A stretch of 64,000 nt of DNA, taken from contig NC_089589.1 of assembly GCF_019320115.1 (NCBI RefSeq), positions 24,185,273 through 24,249,272 of the forward strand, written 5' to 3'. The stretch comes from Miscanthus floridulus (Eukaryota > Streptophyta > Magnoliopsida > Poales > Poaceae). The position numbers and the translations under genes were made by a program. The notes beneath the pieces are model-generated. The model was not told where the DNA came from. It was given only the letters and a program-made list of their open reading frames with translations, and ran no database searches. This document shows positions 1 through 9,905 of this stretch, piece after piece; within the stretch, counting starts at the first letter, position 1, and every line of letters starts with the position of its first letter.

Positions 1-1481
1 AAGATTTAATTTTTTTTAATTCTTTGCCGAGTGCCTTCCTAATCTGGCACTCGGCAAAGAAAAAAAATTTAAATACTTTGCTGAGTGCCCCTGTCACGGC
101 ACTCGGCAAAGATTTAATTTTTTTATAATTTCTTTGCCGAGTGCTCCTGTGGATGCACTCGGCAAAGAGGAAATTTTTTTAACAATTTTAAAACACTCTT
201 TGTCGAGTGCCTGATGCCTGGCACTCGGCAAAGACACCCTTTGCCGAGTGCCATGCCCCGGCACTCGGCAAAGTTTTTTTGTTTTTTTGTTTTTGGCCTC
301 CAATTTTTTTGTGGAGCCCTTTTAAAGCACCAGGAACTCCTAGTTACAATTTAGGGATTTTTTGTGGTTTTTTGATATATTTAGTTACTTTATTTCGCTT
401 ACTTGAATTTTTTCGAAAAATAGAAATTTGAACTGCACGTGGTACGAATAATGGAGTTTAATGATTAAAAAATTGATAGTCATGTTAGTGAGTGTTGTGA
501 GAGGCCGTATCCAGGAACGGACCCGAAATTTCGGACATCTTGTTCACGAAACATGTCCGCGAAATTGCGTGTGAAGTGTTTATAAATTCTATAAAAAACA
601 AACGAAGTCCAAAAATCATGAAACTTGTTGAGATGTCGTGATATCATATGTGGAGGCTATGATAAAAATTTCAGAAGATTTCATACACGTTGTCACGTAC
701 GATGCTTACAAACCAGGACATCTCTATATATGATATCACAGCGTTTGTAATCATGTAGAGATGTCCTGGTTTGTAAGCATCGTACGTGATAACGTGCACG
801 AAATCTTCTAAAATTTTTATCATAGCCTCCACATATGATATCACAACATCTCAACAAGTTTCATAATTTTCGGACTTCGTTTGCTTTTTATAGAATTTAA
901 AAACACTTCACACGCAATTTTGCGGACATGTTTCGTGAACAAGATGTCCGAAATTTCGGGTCCGTTCCTGGATACGGCCTCTCACAATACTCACTAACAT
1001 GACTATCAATTTTTGAATCATTAAACTCCATTATTCGTACCACGTGCAGTTCAAATTTCTATTTTTCGGAAAAATTCAAGTAAGCGAAATAAAGTAACTA
1101 AATATATCAAAAAGCCAAAAAAAATCCCCAAATTGTAACTAGGAGTTCCTAGTGCTTTAAAAGGGCTGCACAAAAAAATTGGAAGCCAAAAACAAAAAAA
1201 ACTTTGCCGAGTGCCGGGGCATGGCACTAGGCAAAGGGTGTCTTTGCCGAGTGCCAGGCATAAGGCACTCGGCAAAGAGTGTTTTAAAATTTTTGAAAAA
1301 AAATTCCTCTTTGCCGAGTGCATCCACAGGGGCACTCGGCAAAGAAATTATAAAAAAAATTAAATCTTTGTCGAGTGCCGTGCCAGGGGCACTCGGCAAA
1401 GTATTAAAAAAATTCTTTGCCGAGTGCCAGATCAGGGAGGCACTCGGCAAAGAATTTTTTAAAAAAAATTAAATCTTTGCC
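1..1481. repeat. About 1.48 kb palindrome inside the CACTA element
   Basis: Bases 1-727 are matched by the inverse of 755-1481 around a 27-base loop (728-754). For example, 701-727 pairs with 755-781, the unique stretch after 430 returns inverted before 1050, and the TGCCGAGTGCC clusters mirror each other. A few mismatches and small indels are present. The left arm probably continues beyond the window start. Confidence 0.9.
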
Positions 1482-1739
1482 GAGTGCCTAACAGCAGGCA
1501 CTCGGCAAAGAAGGCCGTGACCGAACGTCGTTTCGCGGGCAGCCTATGCCGAGTGTAGAGATTTTGCCGAGAGTCTGGCACTCGGCAAAGAAGTCCTTTG
1601 TCGAATGTCCGATTTTTGACACTCGGCAAAGAATTTTGCACTCGGCAAACACTCGACAAATAAGGTATTTGCCGAGTGTCCGATTTTTGACACTCAGTAA
1701 AGAATTTTGCACTCGGCAAAGTCTCTATTCCTAGTAGTG
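1..1739. mobile_element. CACTA (En/Spm) element, right part, left end outside window
   Basis: The right terminus at 1735-1739 reads TAGTG; on the minus strand the end begins CACTACTAGGAATAGAGAC and runs straight into TTTGCCGAGTGC. Copies of the motif TTTGCCGAGTGCC and its inverse GGCACTCGGCAAA occur in head-to-head pairs throughout 20-290 and 1200-1720, the arrangement expected of CACTA subterminal transposase-binding repeats. The 3 bp after the end are GAG; the matching duplication and left terminus must lie before the window. No transposase reading frame is visible, so this looks non-autonomous. Confidence 0.85.
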
Positions 1740-1789
1740 GAGTTGTCTCCACGAATCCTCCATCCCACAGAAGAAGCAGACGCTACCTT

Positions 1790-2545
1790 GTGTCATCTTC
1801 CTATGGTGGAGCACGTCTCCGGTCGGCAGCGAGTGCTTGCCAGAGAAAAATACGGATCTTTGAGGGACTCACCTTCCGCAGTGACATTCATTCCTTCGAA
1901 TCACGAATCAGTCCGGTGATACAAGCGACCAGCAACGTTCTTGACGGCCGCGTCGTGATGCTCCCGTCGACGGACGAGCATATGAAACGCCGAGGATACC
2001 GAGCAGCTGCCCTGTTTGTCAAAATGTCACGCCCGGAAGTCCTCCTACCTCCTCGTATAGAGAGGTATGTTGGAAATTGTCATCGTGTCAAGAGGGGTGA
2101 AGAACTCCGGCATGTCATGTTTCCACGCCACCACATAGTGCAGAAAGCATGTGAGGAAGAAGCTCAGCCCAAGCCCATTGAAATTAAGGTCCGCTCTGGA
2201 AGTGTGATAGCTAGTTCTGGCAGGCCTGTAATGTGTTCCAATGTTTCAAATGTTCCGTTCTATAATAACTTTTCGAATGAGCGGTGCTATGGGCCTTACG
2301 AGCAACCGCCAGTGGCCCGGCCTGACCATACGACCATACCTCGCAGCATGGGCCTTACATGGCTGTTTGCCGACTTGCAGCTACTGCCTGCCGCTCCTCC
2401 TCCTTCACATGACATTGGTGTCAAAAGTCAAAATCAAAACGCTAAAAAAATCAGCACGGATTCAACAACTGTGCACAAAAAATCATCTATGTCTACATTA
2501 ATAAATTTAGGAGGAGCTAGAAAAAAAACTACACGTCTATATTAA
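1790..2545 (+). CDS. Open frame of 251 codons, uncertain gene
   Basis: An uninterrupted frame of 251 codons starts 50 bp after the CACTA terminus. I recognise no domain. The first part is basic and the last 40 residues are low complexity (Ser, Thr, Lys, Asn rich). No convincing promoter is visible, and base composition does not separate it from surrounding DNA. It may be a chance frame or the remnant of a gene whose 5' end was removed by the CACTA insertion. Confidence 0.15.
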   Translation: MSSSYGGARLRSAASACQRKIRIFEGLTFRSDIHSFESRISPVIQATSNVLDGRVVMLPSTDEHMKRRGYRAAALFVKMSRPEVLLPPRIERYVGNCHRVKRGEELRHVMFPRHHIVQKACEEEAQPKPIEIKVRSGSVIASSGRPVMCSNVSNVPFYNNFSNERCYGPYEQPPVARPDHTTIPRSMGLTWLFADLQLLPAAPPPSHDIGVKSQNQNAKKISTDSTTVHKKSSMSTLINLGGARKKTTRLY

Positions 2546-2857
2546 ATTTGAAAAAAAAATATGAGTAGTATATTCTAGAAGAATTAAATTACTAGCCAAA
2601 GATATGCATCAAAGACCGAAAAAGTAAAATGTGTCAAGTATTTTTCACAGGAGGGAGTAATATATATATGAACAGGTACATGTATCGATTAATTAATCGA
2701 TGATTACACAACTATCTGCCGTGATTGAGCAAGAGCAATGCAGAAGAGAGCAACTCGATCGAAATTAAGAAAAACAGAAAAATAAGATACTGTAACAATG
2801 GTTTATAAAAACCAAATTAGCGACGCACGGCACGGGTTGCCGGATCCTTGTTAATTA
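2546..2857. other. AT-rich spacer, possible Stowaway-like end and EXO70 3' flank
   Basis: The short string GGAGGGAGTA at 2651-2660 resembles the end of Stowaway MITEs, but no matching left end was found. Bases 2684-2701 form an 18-bp perfect palindrome around ATTAAT. The part next to 2858 should be the 3' untranslated region of the EXO70 gene, transcribed leftwards. No other gene is seen. Confidence 0.3.
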
Positions 2858-5014
2858 TTACGTCCTTCTCCTGGGCATGGACACGGCGTTGCCGTCGAAG
2901 AGCTCCTCGATGATGGCCTCCAGGTCCTCGCCGCTGAGCTTGACGTACTTCTCCGTCTGCCTCCCCGCGGTGAAGTGCTGCGAGAACCGTCCCAGGAAGG
3001 ACCGGTACGCCGGCACGATGACGGCGGCGATGGAGACGCGGAGCTCCGACTGCAGCTGCTCGTCGCTGACCACCCAGCTCCCCTGCGTCCGCTGGATCTC
3101 GTCCATGGCGGCGTTGAACTGCTTGAACCGGTCCTTGAGCACCTGCTTCTGCACGTGGCCCTTCACGGTGATCACGCCGTCGTCGCGCAGCAGGTTGAGC
3201 ACGCGGCTCCACGTCTCCCGCTGGTAGTTCTTGTGGTACTGCCGCAGGTCCGTAGACCGCTTCCGCGACCACGCCTCGCCCACAACGGCGTTGATCTCCG
3301 GCGAGCCCCGGATCTTCTGCAGCATGTACCGCCCATTGTTCATCAGGAAGATGCTGCTCAGCGACGGATCCTTGTACAGCCGCGACTTGGCCTCCAGGTT
3401 GCCGTGCAGCAGCTCCATCACCTCCATCAGCTGCGCTGCGAACGGGTCCCCGCCGCCGCCGCCGCCGCCGTGCTCCGCGTCGTCGTCGTCGTCGGGGCGC
3501 CGGTACTCCTGGAACACCTGCTCCAGCGTCTTCTTGTACTCGCACGCAAACTTGAGGTAGTTCATCAGGTACCGGGTCAGCGGGTGCACCGCGCCGCCGG
3601 GCACCGGCTGCTTCCCGGCGTCCGCGCGGATGGAGCTCTCCAGGTCGCAGAAGATGGCCGCCGCCGACTCGCCCAGCCGGGTGCGCACGGACGCCAGCTC
3701 GTGCTTCAGGTCAACCAGGGCGGTGGACGCGCTGCCGCTGCCGCCGCCGTCTTCGTCCGCTGTGGCACCAGGCCCCCCGGCTCCGGCCCCCTCGCCCTCG
3801 CCGTCGTCGGCCGCCGGCGGAACGAGGAACGCGTCCACCAGGGGGACGGCGTCGCGGACGGCCTCGTACATGTCCAGCACCTTGAAGAGCTTCTCTGCGG
3901 CGCGCTTCGTCAGCACCACGGCCTCCGTGAAGTTGAGCAAGTGCAGCATGGCGCAGTGCGCGAGGTCCGCGAAGATGTCGCGCCCGAGGCACCTCTGCTG
4001 CCCGCCGGCGGCGAACACGCGCGCGCACAGGTCGCGCTCGCCGGGGAGGTCCACCTCGACGGTGTGCCGGAACGCCTTGATCCACGTCGCTATCTCCGAC
4101 TCCAGCGCCTCCCAGGGCATCTTCACCACGTCGTCGATGCTCGCCTTCTCGTACCCGAGGCTCTGCAGCGACGCGTCCAGCGCGTTCCGCCGCGCCACCA
4201 GGAACACCTGCGTGCACTCCGTCTCGCACCCCGCGGCGAACATGGCCTCCGCCATGGCGCGGAGCCGGCCCACGGTCTCCGGAGGGAACGGCGGCGACGC
4301 GTCGCCGAAGGCGGTCGGCACGACGCAGCGGTCCAGCTCCGCGCCGTGCCCGAACGACGGCGGCCGCTTCATGGACCGGCCCGTGGCGCTGCCCGTGTCG
4401 GCGGCCTGCGGCGCCACCTTGGCGACGCGCGGGTCCTCCAGCATCCCGTGGAACTCGTCCTCCACGAACGTCATGGCGCGGTGCAGCACGCCGGTGACGC
4501 GGTGCACCCCGATGGTGTACGTGGTGGCGCCGCCCGGCGCAGTGTTGTCCGCGGTGAGCGCGGACGCGAGCGCGGCCAGACGCTTGATCGCGGCGAGGAG
4601 CGGCGGCGCATCCCCGGCCTCGTTCGGCGCCCACTTATTGTCGGTCCCCTCCGACTGCGCAATCTCCTGCTCGACGGCGCTGGCGAACCTGTCCAGTGTC
4701 ACCTCCGACACGGCCGGCGGCGCGTCGCCGTCCCTGGGGGCCGCAAGGAACGCGTCGATCTCCGCCGACAGCGCGGCGAGGTCCGGCTCCGCGGCCTCCA
4801 CGGGCACGGCGTCGGCCCCCGCCTCGCCGGCATTGTCGACGGCGGCTGCTTTCTCCTTCTGCGCCTCCTTGATGTGCTCGTTGAGCTTGATGGGGCCGAG
4901 GGAGAGGTTTCGGGCGAGCTTCTCCTCGCGGGAGGTGGCCGCCGAGAAGCTGCTGGACTTGAGCGGCGCGACGGGGATCCTGTCCATCTCTTGCCGCGGC
5001 CAAGCTCGGCGCAA
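2858..5014 (-). CDS. EXO70 family exocyst subunit
   Basis: This is a single-exon gene of 718 codons on the minus strand. EXO70 is a subunit of the exocyst, the octameric complex that tethers secretory vesicles to the plasma membrane; EXO70 proteins bind phosphoinositides through the C-terminal part. The C-terminal two-thirds shows the family signatures: the block around FLMNNGRYMLQKIRGS near residue 550, YHKNYQRETWSRVLNLLRDD, VLKDRFKQFNAA, and a final YRSFLGRF/KYVKLSGEDLE/LFDG segment. A Gly- and Asp-rich insertion (DDDDDAEHGGGGGGGDP) lies near residue 510. The N-terminal half is diverged and acidic, as in many plant EXO70s; EXO70C is the subfamily I would test first. Two starts are possible: Met1 at 5014 or Met10 at 4987 (MDRIPVAPLK); the second looks more family-like. 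No frame damage is visible and most non-A plant EXO70 genes lack introns, so it is probably functional. Confidence 0.93.
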   Translation of the reverse strand: MRRAWPRQEMDRIPVAPLKSSSFSAATSREEKLARNLSLGPIKLNEHIKEAQKEKAAAVDNAGEAGADAVPVEAAEPDLAALSAEIDAFLAAPRDGDAPPAVSEVTLDRFASAVEQEIAQSEGTDNKWAPNEAGDAPPLLAAIKRLAALASALTADNTAPGGATTYTIGVHRVTGVLHRAMTFVEDEFHGMLEDPRVAKVAPQAADTGSATGRSMKRPPSFGHGAELDRCVVPTAFGDASPPFPPETVGRLRAMAEAMFAAGCETECTQVFLVARRNALDASLQSLGYEKASIDDVVKMPWEALESEIATWIKAFRHTVEVDLPGERDLCARVFAAGGQQRCLGRDIFADLAHCAMLHLLNFTEAVVLTKRAAEKLFKVLDMYEAVRDAVPLVDAFLVPPAADDGEGEGAGAGGPGATADEDGGGSGSASTALVDLKHELASVRTRLGESAAAIFCDLESSIRADAGKQPVPGGAVHPLTRYLMNYLKFACEYKKTLEQVFQEYRRPDDDDDAEHGGGGGGGDPFAAQLMEVMELLHGNLEAKSRLYKDPSLSSIFLMNNGRYMLQKIRGSPEINAVVGEAWSRKRSTDLRQYHKNYQRETWSRVLNLLRDDGVITVKGHVQKQVLKDRFKQFNAAMDEIQRTQGSWVVSDEQLQSELRVSIAAVIVPAYRSFLGRFSQHFTAGRQTEKYVKLSGEDLEAIIEELFDGNAVSMPRRRT

Positions 5015-5340
5015 CGAATAACCAAGGTCAATGCCTCAATAATGGCTGGACGGCACGTCTGGTTTGTGAGGCATGCAAGGGGAGAGAGAAGCGTGGAGGG
5101 AGGATAGGGAATGGAGGAGGTGTAGGAGAGAGAGGAGAGGTCGCCAGAGGTTGAGGAGGGAGACATGACTTGAACGAGTCTTTCTCTCTCCTCACTTCGC
5201 AACGTGGAGTTTGCTAAAGAAAGCATTGGTGCTGGCTACCTCGCGACGACGTGAGTCCCTCGCCGAAGCATGTCGTCTGCACGAAGCAGCTCCCCAAGAA
5301 AGTGGAAGGGATAAAAAGAAGATTGCAGTTTATTAATTTA
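5015..5340 (-). promoter_or_regulatory. Probable 5' flank and leader of EXO70
   Basis: The 325 bp upstream of the EXO70 start contain GA/CT-rich tracts (GAGAGAGA near 5090 and 5130) typical of plant leaders and core promoters. I do not see a clear TATA box in the minus orientation. No other gene occupies this interval. Confidence 0.35.
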
Positions 5341-5946
5341 CAAACTGGTGATTTCTGTTTTGACATTATTTAAACTTTGTGAAACTCAGAATTTGACATC
5401 TGAATTGGGGACCCAACCAAAGTCCCACATCAAAGAACTAATTTTAAGTTTCTAACGTTGAACTCGTCCTCCGCAAAATCTCAAAGATAGAATTACTATG
5501 TCCCAATGATTCAACTAACGATTGACGATATTCTTCCATCGCTGCATATGCATTTTGAACTAGTTTCAAAATGTTGGATCTTGCGGCATGTTCACGCTCC
5601 AATATTTTATGGTTGATTGTTGGATTTAGCATAAGAACTACATTCTGATTTCAGAGTTCAACAAAGTTCTATTCATCTTGAGCGTCGTCGAGAAAAGCCA
5701 CTAGAAATTCAGATTAAATATTATTATGGCAGGTCTCATCGATATTAGAGGCAAAGGAAGAGGATGGGTTGGGGAGGAAAGATGGAGAGAAAAGGTCATC
5801 AACCATTTATCTTTGAAGGTTGAAAATGCACTTTACCCTTCTTTTTTATAAAGACACTGAAAAAAGTACCTCATATCTAATACTTATCAAGGAAAATAAT
5901 AGAGATTATAAAATATGGACAATTTGAAACAAAATTCCTTTAAAAA
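5341..5946. other. AT-rich intergenic DNA with a small unassigned frame
   Basis: Mostly AT-rich spacer. A 62-codon minus-strand frame at 5444-5632 has protein-like composition (a charged, helical stretch EEYRQSLVESLGHSN) but no family I can name, and it has no partner exon in view. It could be a worn transposon or gene fragment. Nothing else is recognisable before the CACTA terminus at 5947. Confidence 0.25.
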
Positions 5947-7222
5947 CACTAATACACAAATAATTTTGTAAGACGGTGCCCTTTTAGTAATGGAGGCGGT
6001 CAAAAAATCCAACCGCCGTGGTTAATGCTTGCGATTAACGGAGGCGGGCATTTTTTATTAACGGAGGCGCGCACTTTTGCGCGTCTCAAAATATCAATTT
6101 ACGGAGGCGGGCGCCTTAAGACAACCATCTCCAAAAATAGCCTATTTTCGGAGGCGGTCATTTCCATAAATGTATTTTCGGAGGCGGGCACACTATAATG
6201 CCCGCCTTCAAAAATACTGGCTCAGCTCAGGCCCAGGCAAAGTCCATTGTAACGGGTCATATATAAACAAGGGCTTAGGGTTTTCTTCGGTCATTCTCTC
6301 CTCACACGTAGACAGCCACGGCGCCCATCACTCCTCTCTGTCTCCTTCCCTCTTGCAGTCTCGCCCGCAGCCCGCCCCTCCCTCTCTGTCTAATTCCCTC
6401 TCGCAGCCTCGCCCGCCCCTCCCTCTCCGTCTCCTTCCTCCCACTCCCCCACAGGCGGCGGTGGCAGGGCTCCTTCCTTCTCCCTCTCCTCTTCATCCCC
6501 CCCACAAGCGGCGGCGCCTCTCTCCTCTTCATCTCCCCCACAGGTGGCGGCGGCCCTCCCTCTCCCTCTCCCCTGTAGGCGGCGGCGCTCTCCCTCTCCC
6601 CGAGCGCGGATCTAGCCTTCCCCCACCACCGGCGAGCCGGAGCACCTCCACAACTAGCGGATCCGACGCCCCTCCCCCTTCTTCCCCGCCACTGAGCATG
6701 GACCGGGTCACGACGGCCCCTCGGCGGCGGATCCGGTCGCGACGGGGGCAGATCAGGCCGCCGCGGTGGCAGATCCAGTCGCGCCGGGGGCGGATTGGGT
6801 CGCGGTGGTGGCGGGTCGAGACGCGGCTAGGGCGGATCGGGTCATGGTCGCTGCGGATCGAGGCGCGGCGGATCTACCCCGTCCACCTCCGGCGATGGCG
6901 GAGGGAGGAGCGGCGGATCCGGTGGTGGATCGAGCAACCCTGGCTGCGGTGGCGCGCAGAGCGGGGCCTTCTTCCCCGGCGGCACCGGCGAGCAGCTAGC
7001 GGCGGCGGCCCATTGATGGGCTCAACGGGCCCGTGGATGGGCTCGACGGGCCTGTCCACGGGTTTTTCTTTTCTTTTGTTTTTTGTGTTTGATTTACAGA
7101 GGCGGGCAAAGCAACCGCCTCCATAGGTCACGGATTAACCGTGACCTTTGATTGGAGGCGGTTGCAATGCCTGCCTCCAAAAATAAAAAACGCCTGCCTC
7201 CAATAAATATTATGTAGTAGTG
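5947..7222. mobile_element. Complete short CACTA element, TSD AAA
   Basis: The left end reads CACTAATACACAAATAATTT and the right end, on the minus strand, CACTACTACATAATATTTATT. Both are flanked by AAA (5944-5946 and 7223-7225), the 3-bp target duplication expected for CACTA elements. Subterminal copies of GGAGGCGGG(C/T) are repeated near both ends (5990-6200 and 7090-7205). At 1,276 bp and without a transposase frame it is non-autonomous. The interior is GC- and CT-rich and has coding-like open frames only because of composition. Confidence 0.9.
6260..6267 (+). promoter_or_regulatory. TATA box inside the short CACTA element
   Basis: TATATAAA occurs shortly after the left subterminal repeat cluster and is followed by a CT-rich leader-like tract (6290-6560). 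The subterminal-repeat-then-TATA arrangement matches how CACTA elements drive their own genes, so this may be the retained promoter of a lost transposase gene. No coding product follows. Confidence 0.4.
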
Positions 7223-7225
7223 AAA

Positions 7226-8499
7226 TAAGATTAATCTGAGATTAATCTGGTCGTCTTCTTCCTTTGTTTGTCCGTCACCGGTTAGAGACTAAAATTCACA
7301 CAACAACAAAGGAAAGAGGCACCTTCAAACACCCTATACCTACATAAGGCTTTCATGAAGACTGTTTGGACAGAAAAAATTGACTCAACAGAGGATCTCT
7401 CTGGTCATAATAAAAATTTGTGCGGGTGTGCGAGTGTACTAAAGTACACAAATAAACAAAGAGACGGGAACACATATTTATTCATATTTAATGAAAATAT
7501 AAATGCGAGTTCCCGATACATGTGCGCTCCACAAGTAGCCCACTGGCGGCGATCTGACTTGGGCTGACATAGGCGATGTGGTCTTCTGGTTCCTAGGGCC
7601 TCGAAAGGCTCCTCGTTAATTACCCCCGCGAGTTAGGCTCACAGAGTACCTCTGATTAAGCTGTTTTGGTCGTCGTCTTTAATCTTCGCTGCACGTCTCC
7701 ATGCATGTGTGTTGGTGTAGGTGTGGGTGTCGTCGGGGTGATCCATGGCCTCGTCGGAATCCATGGAGCTGGGGCATCAGCTACGCCCGCCTGCGTGTCG
7801 AACGGCGCGTGGTGTTGTCGTGGTAGTAGCACGTGCATGATTGGTGTAGCTTGGACTGCTTCGAACTGGTGGAGTTGTTGAAATTGTAGTAGTTTGATGA
7901 AGACTTGCATCCGGCGTGGTAGATGCATCTGATCCGGGGCGTACAGCCGGCCGCCTTGATTGCTTGTGCTTCCTTGTTGCATGGAGCCTTGCACGTACAC
8001 ATGCATGCTAGCTGCGCATGCACGACACACGTGTTCATGCATCCCCCAGTGCTCGGACGGAGCGTAGAAGTGGGTGGAGTCTCTCGCCCATGTCGCACGC
8101 CTCGCCGGCGTCGGCGTAGTAGGTGGTGTGGAGCCGCTGTCGATGGTGTCCGGGCTCGTCTCCCCGGTGCGAGGACGTCATTGGCGTAGATGATGAACGT
8201 CACACGCTGACTGTAGATGGATCACTCGGAGTCGATAACCAAGCGTGAGACTTTGGCCACGGTTGGTTGCCTGCTGCCACGGCGACGAACCCGATCACCA
8301 TGTAACCCAGCTCGACGGTGCACCGGGCAACACGGGCGCCGGCTCCGGCTAGCTCACATACCGACCATCACCATGCACACGTGTACCTGATAAACAAAGA
8401 AAGACAAGACAAATAAACAAAGACAAAATAAGAGGTTAGCTGCCCATGGTGGTCGCCCAGCCTGGCCATCTCTCCTTGCTTGCTTCTCGTCTTCATAGA
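7226..8499. other. Unassigned 1.3 kb between two CACTA elements
   Basis: No gene or repeat family could be named with confidence. The minus strand holds overlapping frames at 7656-8042 and 7781-8203, rich in Thr-Pro and basic residues, without recognisable domains. Further up the minus strand (about 8290-8320) a short hydrophobic run GYMVIGFVAVAA looks protein-like, so a decayed membrane-protein gene read leftwards is possible. Frames shift repeatedly. Confidence 0.2.
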
Positions 8500-8560
8500 T
8501 TGCACTAGCAGAGAACAGATCTTTGATTCAAGGGCCAAACCAGGCTCTAGTTCCGGAAAA

Positions 8561-8839
8561 TATTACGCCCGGGACTAGAGAGACCTTTAGTCCCGGTTGG
8601 TGGCTCCAACGGGACTAAAGGTCCCTGCCCAACGGCTCCTGCGCCAGGCCGTTGTGGCAGGGGATCTTTAGTCCCGATTGGAGCCACCAACTGAGACTAA
8701 AGGTCGACCTTTACTCCCGGTTGGTGGCTCCAACCAGGAGTAAAGCTCTTGTCCCGGCTAGTGGCATGGCCTGGGACTGAAAAGTGACATTTAGTCCCGG
8801 TTGGATCCACCAACCGGGACTAAAGGTCCCCCCTATAAA
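8561..8839 (+). promoter_or_regulatory. Left subterminal repeats and TATA box
   Basis: Alternating copies of CTTTAGTCCCGGTTGG and its inverse CCAACCGGGACTAAAGG crowd this interval. They are the kind of subterminal sites that TNPA-type proteins bind in CACTA elements. They end ten bases before TATAAA at 8834-8839. Transcription would start near 8865, with a probable leader intron from a GTTACC donor near 8980 to an AG just before the ATG at 9285. Confidence 0.65.
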
Positions 8840-9284
8840 TCCTGCTGGCCGTCATCATCCTCCCCGAGCCCGCCCGAGAGCTTCAGTTCAAATTTAAGCA
8901 GTGTTCTTGCTCTTTCTCCATCCATTCTTCGATTCCTCCATCGATTTCTTCGATTCCTCCGTCGATTCTTCGGTTCTAAAGGTTACCGACTTTATACTCT
9001 CATGTTTCACCATTGTCTTATCTCATTTTGTTCACTATATATATGGTTCTTTATTGTGGTTTTTTTTCATTTGTAAGCAATTTGAGCTCAAATCACTTCA
9101 AGCTTGCATATTTACATGAAGGAAGGTTAAAGTAGCTATTAAAAACTAGTATTCAACGTTCATTTGTAGCATGCATAGCACACTTCATTGTTTAGAGATA
9201 TAGAGAATTTTAAAGTTTTTTTAATTTTATTTGTTTATAAAATAAGAAATTTATAGTATATTAAAAAATGAGTATAGAGACTAG

Positions 9285-9817
9285 ATGGCAACTGCTTTCG
9301 GGTCCTCGGCCTCTCATGGGTTTCCAAAGCGACTTAGGTCGGGCCTCCCACTCATTGCATGCGGCAAGTGTTGTGATGAGACGAAGATTGTGATGGAGTA
9401 CCGAGTGAAGAAGGAGGGTCCCAACAAGTGTCGCATTTTCTACAAGTGTTCGGATCGCAATGTGAGTTATTTTATCGTATTTAATGACTATGGTTAGTTT
9501 ATACCTATTTTCATGATGGTTGTGATTAAAGTTCTAATTTTCTGTTTTAATTTCAGTGGGATGGCACTGGATGTTCAGGCTTCTACTGGGAGGAAGAGTA
9601 TGTTGAACTCGTGCAAAAATATCTTGCACAACAAACAGATATGGCGGCTAATGAGGCAGTGATCCAGCCGAAGAAGCCCAAAGATGTTGAACAAACAGGG
9701 GATCTGTCTATTTTAGTTGGGATTGGTCGCGAAATCCTTATGCTGCTGAAGTGCATTTTAGCTTTAGTGTTTTTAGTGGTAGTTGGGATTGTCTACATTA
9801 TAGCGAGGCTTTCTTAA
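9285..9817 (+). CDS. zf-GRF protein with C-terminal membrane segment, left copy
   Basis: Two exons, 9285-9461 and 9557-9817, joined at a GTGAGT donor and TTTCAG acceptor with the frame kept, give about 145 residues. Residues about 25-70 fit the GRF zinc-finger plan (Cys near CGKCCDE, GPNK, FYKC, then GCSGFYW after the splice). GRF fingers bind single-stranded nucleic acid in other proteins. The last 28 residues contain one hydrophobic helix (CILALVFLVVVGIVYII), which predicts a tail anchor. It is the first gene after the element promoter and stops 88 bp before TNP2, so both may come from one alternatively spliced transcript. The left copy has changes at conserved positions (NKCRIF where the right copy has NKGRIF) and may be decaying. 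Its role in transposition is not known to me. Confidence 0.7.
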
Positions 9818-9905
9818 ATTTATAGCTTTTGTGGTGGTATGCATGTTGTATAATTAACTAATTATGTTCTAGGTTTTAATACGGTATTTATGTCATGTAA
9901 TGCAG

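Noticed and set aside
2975..5107. A 710-codon plus-strand frame opposite EXO70
   Set aside because: It is a GC-driven shadow of the EXO70 coding strand, very rich in Arg, His, Leu and Val with no domain; the minus frame carries clear family motifs.
6170..7126. A 318-codon frame rich in Ser, Pro and Arg inside the short CACTA element
   Set aside because: Low-complexity composition from CT- and GC-rich DNA; it starts within the subterminal repeats and has no recognisable domain.
8290..8330. A possible decayed membrane-protein (DUF1218-like) exon on the minus strand
   Set aside because: Only a dozen hydrophobic residues look familiar and frames change at once; too little for a family assignment.
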